Assembly (NCBI GenBank): GCA_020344015.1 | Contig: CP070812.1 | Span: 328,118 to 363,785 of the forward strand | Direction: 5' to 3' | DNA length: 35,668 bases | Source: Gemmatimonadota bacterium | GTDB lineage: Bacteria > Gemmatimonadota > Gemmatimonadetes > Palauibacterales > KS3-K002 | In this document: positions 31,774-35,668 of the stretch, in pieces | Position numbering within the stretch: the first letter of the stretch is position 1 | How the letters are laid out: each line of letters begins with the position of its first letter | Position numbers and translations under genes: made by a program | Notes under the pieces: model-generated | Databases searched by the model: none | What the model was told of the DNA's origin: nothing | The model's input: only the letters and a program-made list of their open reading frames with translations

Positions 31774-34700
31774 ATGGGCCTTGCGCACAGCTTGATCGTG
31801 ATCGCTCTCAATGTCGTACCACTCCAGGGAGCAACGGGCGAGCCTGAAATCATCGTTCTCTTGGAAACCGGCGATGAGGCCAGGTTGCTGGAGGCGATCC
31901 GCCAGCGGCCCGATGATGTACGAGAGGCGTTCACGAACCTCTTCCAGCTCGTAGTTCACGCGGCTCAGCCCGAGGGCCGCGTCCAGCGACTCGTCCAGGC
32001 CGAGCGGCTGGCCCGGCTCTATGAGCGAGCGTGGTCCGACTCCTTCTTCATCTATAGCGTGGACCGGTTCCGGCGACGGTCCGCCGAGGAGCGCGCGGAG
32101 ACGTTGGAGGCGGACAGCCTTCGCCGCGCCGGTATCGAAGCGTTCTACCGCGAAGGCCCTGACGCAGCGATCCGATTCTGGGAGCGTAGCTTGGGCCAAT
32201 ACCGCGCCCTCGGCGACATGGCAGGTCAGGCCGCTGCCCTCGGGAACCTGGGCGCCGCCTACTACGCCATGGATCGGCTGGACCGCTCGCTCCGGCACTA
32301 CAACCGATCACTGGAGCTGGCCGAAGCCGTGCGGGATAACCGAGCCAAGGGCAACGCGCTGGGCAACATCGCGAATGTCTACAAAGACCGCGGTGACCTC
32401 GCGCGCGCCGCTGAGTTCTACGGCCGCGCCCTGGAGATCCGCCCCCTCACCGGTGACCGCCGTGGCGAAGCCGCCGATCTCAACAACCTGGGGCTCGTTC
32501 GTGGAGCGCTCGGCGACCTGAGGGGTGCTGAAGAGCACTTCCGTCGCGCGCTTGACCTCAATCGCCATGATGGCCGAGCTCGCGCGGCGGCGAACAACCT
32601 GACCAACCTGGCCAACATCGCCACAAAGCGCGGAAGGTACGGCGATGCGCTTAACCTCTACAGCGACGCCCTGGCCGTGCGGCGGGAGACAGGCGACCGC
32701 TGGGGCGAGACGCTAGATCTCGAGAACCTTGGTCTGCTGCACCTCCGCTGGGGCGATTACCCGGCCTCACTTGGCTCGCTCGAAGAGGCGCTGGCGATCC
32801 TCGTCGATATCGGTACACCGATCAGGCGCGCCGAACTGCATAGCGACATCGCAGCGGTCCATGCCGCTATGGGGGATCTCCGGGCCGCGCTCGAAGAGCT
32901 CGATCGCGCGGAAGTTGAAGCCGGCGGCGATGACTACCTCGTACCGGCGCTGGCACTGCAGCGCGCCGATCTACTGAGCGAGCTCAACGAGTTCGACCCG
33001 GCCGCGGAGCTCTACAACGAAGCAAGGGTCGGCTACGAACGGCTGGGCGATGGGGCGGGGCAGGCCGAAGCAGAGCACGGGCTCGGGGATCTCTACCTGA
33101 GCCGGGGAGACTACGGGGACTACGACGTCGCCGCGGAGGCACTAACCCGAGCCCTCTTGTTGCAGGAGCGTCTCGATGACCCACGACCGGCGGCTCTGAC
33201 CCGGGTCCTGCTCGGCGATGTGCACGTTCTACGAGGGGACACCGACGCCGCGAGAGCAAGCTACCGCCAGGCGCTAGCCACACACCAGACTCTGGGCGAC
33301 GTGGCGGCGGAGGCGCTGACGCTTGGCGCGCTGGCTGATCTCGACCGGCAGAACGGAGCGGCCGAGGCCGCGGTGGCCCGGTACCGGACCGCGCTGGCAC
33401 GGCTCGACGGCAGGCCGGTGGCGCCGATCCGCTGGCACCTGAAACTCGGACTCGGCCTGGCGTTGCGTGCCCAGGGCAGCCTGGACGACGCGGCGGCCGA
33501 ACTGGGCGCCGCGATAGTCGAGGTGGAAACGGTCGGCGCCACTCTCCTGGTCGAGGAGCAGCGCTACGGATATCTCGCAGACAAGTGGAGCGCCTACGCG
33601 GAACTCGCGAAGACCGAGCTGGCTCGGGGGCGGCCCCGAGCCGCGTTCGAGACGAGCGAGAGAATGCGGGCGCGTCAGCTCGCGGATCTCCTGGCACGCG
33701 GCCAGACCACCTCTGGAACCGCCGAGTCAGCTCTGATCCGAGACGAACAAATCTTACGGCGCCAGATCGCGGAGCTCACGAGGGAGTTACACGCCACTCC
33801 AAGTGGCGGGAACGCTCTCCGCGGGCCACCGGCTGTGAGTCCGGAGACCGATGAAGTGCGGGAGTCGCTCGCGTCAGCGCGGGCGCAGTATCAGCAGCTT
33901 CTGTTGAGGCTGAAGGAGTCGCGCCCCGAGTACGCCTCGCTCGTTACAGGCTCAACCGCTACGGTCGGCGCGGTTCAACGTCTTCTGCCCGACGACGCCG
34001 TCTTCATCGAATACCTGGTCTCCGACGACTTGACGATCGCCTTCGTGGTATCGAAGCAGGATGTTGCGGCGCTCGAGCTTTCGCTGAACCGCGAGTCGCT
34101 GCGTCAGCTGGTAGCCTTCCTGCGCGGGACCGTGAAGCCGCCCGCGGCCGACTTGGACGATGAGCTGTGGCGCACGCCGCTCAGGCGGCTTTATCGCGAC
34201 CTGATCGCGCCGCTGGAGGACGCCGGCTACCTCGACGGCCAACGTCTGCTCGTGTTCGCGCCACACGCCGAGCTGCACTACCTGCCCTTCCAGGCGTTTC
34301 TTAGCTCGGATCCGAGCAGAGAGAGTTTCCTGATCGAGTCGTTCGATGTCGCCTATGTTCCATCGGCGTCGGTGTGGGTGGAGCTGTCGCAGCGCGACCG
34401 ACGAGCGAGGGGACGTGGACTTCTGGCCATGGCGCCACGACCCGAAGCGCTCTCCAACTCGGCAGACGAGGTGCGGGCGATCAGCCGGGAGGATCCGTCG
34501 GCGGTAGTTCTACTCGGTTCGCGCGCCACGGAGGCCCGCTTCGTCGAGCTCGCCCCTGCTCACCAGATCCTCCATCTCGCCAGCTCCGGGGTCCTCAACC
34601 GACGGAACCCGCTCTTCTCTTACGTCCGGCTCAACCCCAGTAGAGATACGGATGGCCGATTGGAGGTTCACGAAGTGTTCGGCCTAAGCCTGGCCGCCGA

Positions 34701-35010
34701 CCTGGTGGTGCTGAGCGCGTGTCAGACTGGCCTTGGCACAGGCCTGCGCCGCGCCGTACCACCGGGCGACGACTGGGTGGGCCTCGTCCAAGCCTTCCTG
34801 TATTCGGGAGCCCAGAGCGTGGTGGCCAGCCTCTGGCCTGTGGACGACCGGGCGACGGCGCGGTTGATGGAGAAGTTCTACCAAGGCCTGCGAGATGGTC
34901 GGTCGAGGTACAGAGCACTTGGCGACGCGCAGCGTGCGCTTATCAACGAACCTGGCCATGCGGACCCGTTCTACTGGGCAGCCTTTCTACTAACTGGCAG
35001 CGTGGAATGA
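31774..35010 (+). CDS. TPR-CHAT protein lacking the catalytic histidine
   Basis: This is a 1078-aa protein. The start ATG 31774 gives a short hydrophobic N-terminus (signal-peptide-like, uncertain). From about 100 to 600 there are repeated TPRs (GNLGAAYYAMDRLDRSLRHYNRSLELAE; LNNLGLVRGALGDLRGAEEHFRRALDL). A coiled-coil region follows at about 620-720. The CHAT caspase-like domain is at about 750-1075. The cysteine motif VVLSACQTGLG is intact (Cys983). The histidine motif, normally A-(T/S)-H-G, reads HLASSG with Ser938 in place of His. VPPGDDWVGLVQAFLYSGA and the end PFYWAAFLLTG are classical. In TPR-CHAT proteins such as Csx29 the CHAT part is a protease; here it may be a pseudoprotease. It follows the sigma/anti-sigma pair. 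Confidence 0.92.
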   Translation: MGLAHSLIVIALNVVPLQGATGEPEIIVLLETGDEARLLEAIRQRPDDVREAFTNLFQLVVHAAQPEGRVQRLVQAERLARLYERAWSDSFFIYSVDRFRRRSAEERAETLEADSLRRAGIEAFYREGPDAAIRFWERSLGQYRALGDMAGQAAALGNLGAAYYAMDRLDRSLRHYNRSLELAEAVRDNRAKGNALGNIANVYKDRGDLARAAEFYGRALEIRPLTGDRRGEAADLNNLGLVRGALGDLRGAEEHFRRALDLNRHDGRARAAANNLTNLANIATKRGRYGDALNLYSDALAVRRETGDRWGETLDLENLGLLHLRWGDYPASLGSLEEALAILVDIGTPIRRAELHSDIAAVHAAMGDLRAALEELDRAEVEAGGDDYLVPALALQRADLLSELNEFDPAAELYNEARVGYERLGDGAGQAEAEHGLGDLYLSRGDYGDYDVAAEALTRALLLQERLDDPRPAALTRVLLGDVHVLRGDTDAARASYRQALATHQTLGDVAAEALTLGALADLDRQNGAAEAAVARYRTALARLDGRPVAPIRWHLKLGLGLALRAQGSLDDAAAELGAAIVEVETVGATLLVEEQRYGYLADKWSAYAELAKTELARGRPRAAFETSERMRARQLADLLARGQTTSGTAESALIRDEQILRRQIAELTRELHATPSGGNALRGPPAVSPETDEVRESLASARAQYQQLLLRLKESRPEYASLVTGSTATVGAVQRLLPDDAVFIEYLVSDDLTIAFVVSKQDVAALELSLNRESLRQLVAFLRGTVKPPAADLDDELWRTPLRRLYRDLIAPLEDAGYLDGQRLLVFAPHAELHYLPFQAFLSSDPSRESFLIESFDVAYVPSASVWVELSQRDRRARGRGLLAMAPRPEALSNSADEVRAISREDPSAVVLLGSRATEARFVELAPAHQILHLASSGVLNRRNPLFSYVRLNPSRDTDGRLEVHEVFGLSLAADLVVLSACQTGLGTGLRRAVPPGDDWVGLVQAFLYSGAQSVVASLWPVDDRATARLMEKFYQGLRDGRSRYRALGDAQRALINEPGHADPFYWAAFLLTGSVE

Positions 35011-35063
35011 TCACTTTACATGGGACAGTCGCTGATCCAGCCGGTGCTGGCCGGGAGGATCCG

Positions 35064-35668
35064 ATGAAAAAAGGGAGATCACGTCGCGCAAGCCGAGCCC
35101 AGCAATCGGGTACCTTACTGTCGATCGGCCTGCTCCTAGTCTCTCAGCTCGTCGGCTGTGATCCCGGCGGACCGGGAGAGCCGAACGGGCTGGAGAACCC
35201 GCCGCAGCCAGCGCCGGCCGGGTTTGCAGTTTCCGGGCCCACAGGAACGGTTGAGCTGGCCGGACCGGCAGCGGGTCCGGTCTACATCTCGGCAAGCCCG
35301 GGTACGTTCCCCGACGGCGTCTCGGTGAAGGTGACTAACGTGTCGACGGGCGAGTCGGTGAGCGCAAGGATCAACGACGGCGGCATCGACCCCATCCTGA
35401 TCAGTGCTGCGCCAAACGACGAACTCGAGGTCTTCGTCCTCAACCGGGACGGGACCTCCGCCGTCTATCGAGCTCTGACGCCCTGGCGAAGGCGGCCCCG
35501 AGTGGTGCGAACCCGGCCGCCGAGGGACGCCACCGAAGTCGTCCTCAACACCGCCGTCGTCGTCGTCTTCAGCGAGCCGGTGGACGAAAGCACGATAACG
35601 ACCGAGACGGTAAGGCTGTGGCTCGACGGCGGGCCGGTGGACGGGTTCCTCGTGCTCAGGCCTGACGG
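35064..35668 (+). CDS. Lipoprotein with bacterial Ig-like domain (C-terminus beyond window)
   Basis: I translated this by hand from ATG 35064 after GGAGG; the frame stays open to the end. The signal peptide is long and basic (KKGRSRRASRAQQ) with a lipobox ending at Cys32. A proline-rich linker follows, then an unrecognised beta part (about 55-140) and the start of a Big_5/SbsA-type Ig-like domain (RVVRTRPPRDATEVVLNTAVVV-, VFSEPVDESTI). The domain is cut by the window. It lies 53 bp past the CHAT gene on the same strand and is probably the outer partner of the sigma/CHAT cassette. The function of the rest is not visible. Confidence 0.85.
   Translation, partial: MKKGRSRRASRAQQSGTLLSIGLLLVSQLVGCDPGGPGEPNGLENPPQPAPAGFAVSGPTGTVELAGPAAGPVYISASPGTFPDGVSVKVTNVSTGESVSARINDGGIDPILISAAPNDELEVFVLNRDGTSAVYRALTPWRRRPRVVRTRPPRDATEVVLNTAVVVVFSEPVDESTITTETVRLWLDGGPVDGFLVLRPD

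Noticed and set aside
30487..35668. Calling the CHAT cassette an antiviral defence system
   Set aside because: No nuclease, CRISPR or known defence gene is adjacent; sigma/anti-sigma control suggests envelope signalling as readily. Evidence is lacking.

Overview
This is a high-GC bacterial chromosome segment with a dense gene layout. The gene content suggests a Gemmatimonadota-like organism or a related soil or sediment lineage. It has a Ser/Thr kinase with an extracytoplasmic tail, many lipoproteins and exported hydrolases, DUF5107/TPR and M56/BlaI genes, and a secreted protein with a dockerin-like end beside a small cohesin-like lipoprotein. No rRNA, 16S, tRNA, phage or transposase gene is visible, so the assignment is inference from gene families only.

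Layout. 1-5.5 kb: a 3'-truncated Ser/Thr kinase, an EEP-fold lipoprotein, a small membrane-associated protein, a dienoyl-CoA-reductase-like SDR, a bacilliredoxin with a coupled 93-aa partner, and a TPR membrane protein. 5.5-7.6 kb: a two-gene operon for a secreted PPC/beta-propeller protein with a dockerin-like C-terminus and a cohesin-like lipoprotein. 7.8-13.2 kb: a large DUF5107-TPR lipoprotein, convergent with a CocE-type hydrolase. 13.2-16.3 kb: a minus-strand run with a homocysteine methyltransferase-like protein, a YbhN-type membrane protein (probably started at a CTG), an amphipathic repeat protein and an unknown protein. 16.5-20.5 kb: a membrane TPR protein and an S33-type exported hydrolase, separated by a long palindromic element. 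20.9-24.6 kb: an SPFH/zinc-ribbon gene followed by three related zinc-ribbon genes. 24.7-26.7 kb: an M1 peptidase. 26.8-30.1 kb: a BlaI/BlaR1 pair whose sensor ends in about ten 34-residue repeats. 30.5-35.7 kb: ECF sigma factor, zinc-finger anti-sigma factor, TPR-CHAT protein and an Ig-like lipoprotein, the last truncated by the window end.

How the genes work together. Three regulatory modules stand out. BlaI/M56 is a membrane signal-to-repressor switch with a visible dyad over its own promoter. Sigma/anti-sigma/TPR-CHAT/lipoprotein is a same-strand cassette, and its CHAT protein has lost the usual catalytic histidine. SPFH/zinc-ribbon looks like an envelope-maintenance operon with an intercistronic hairpin. 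The rest is mostly a surface-digestion repertoire (EEP, CocE, S33, M1, PPC/dockerin-like) and scaffold TPR proteins. Several intergenic gaps carry related short palindromic phrases, one of which occurs as an exact 17-bp inverted copy about 15 kb away.
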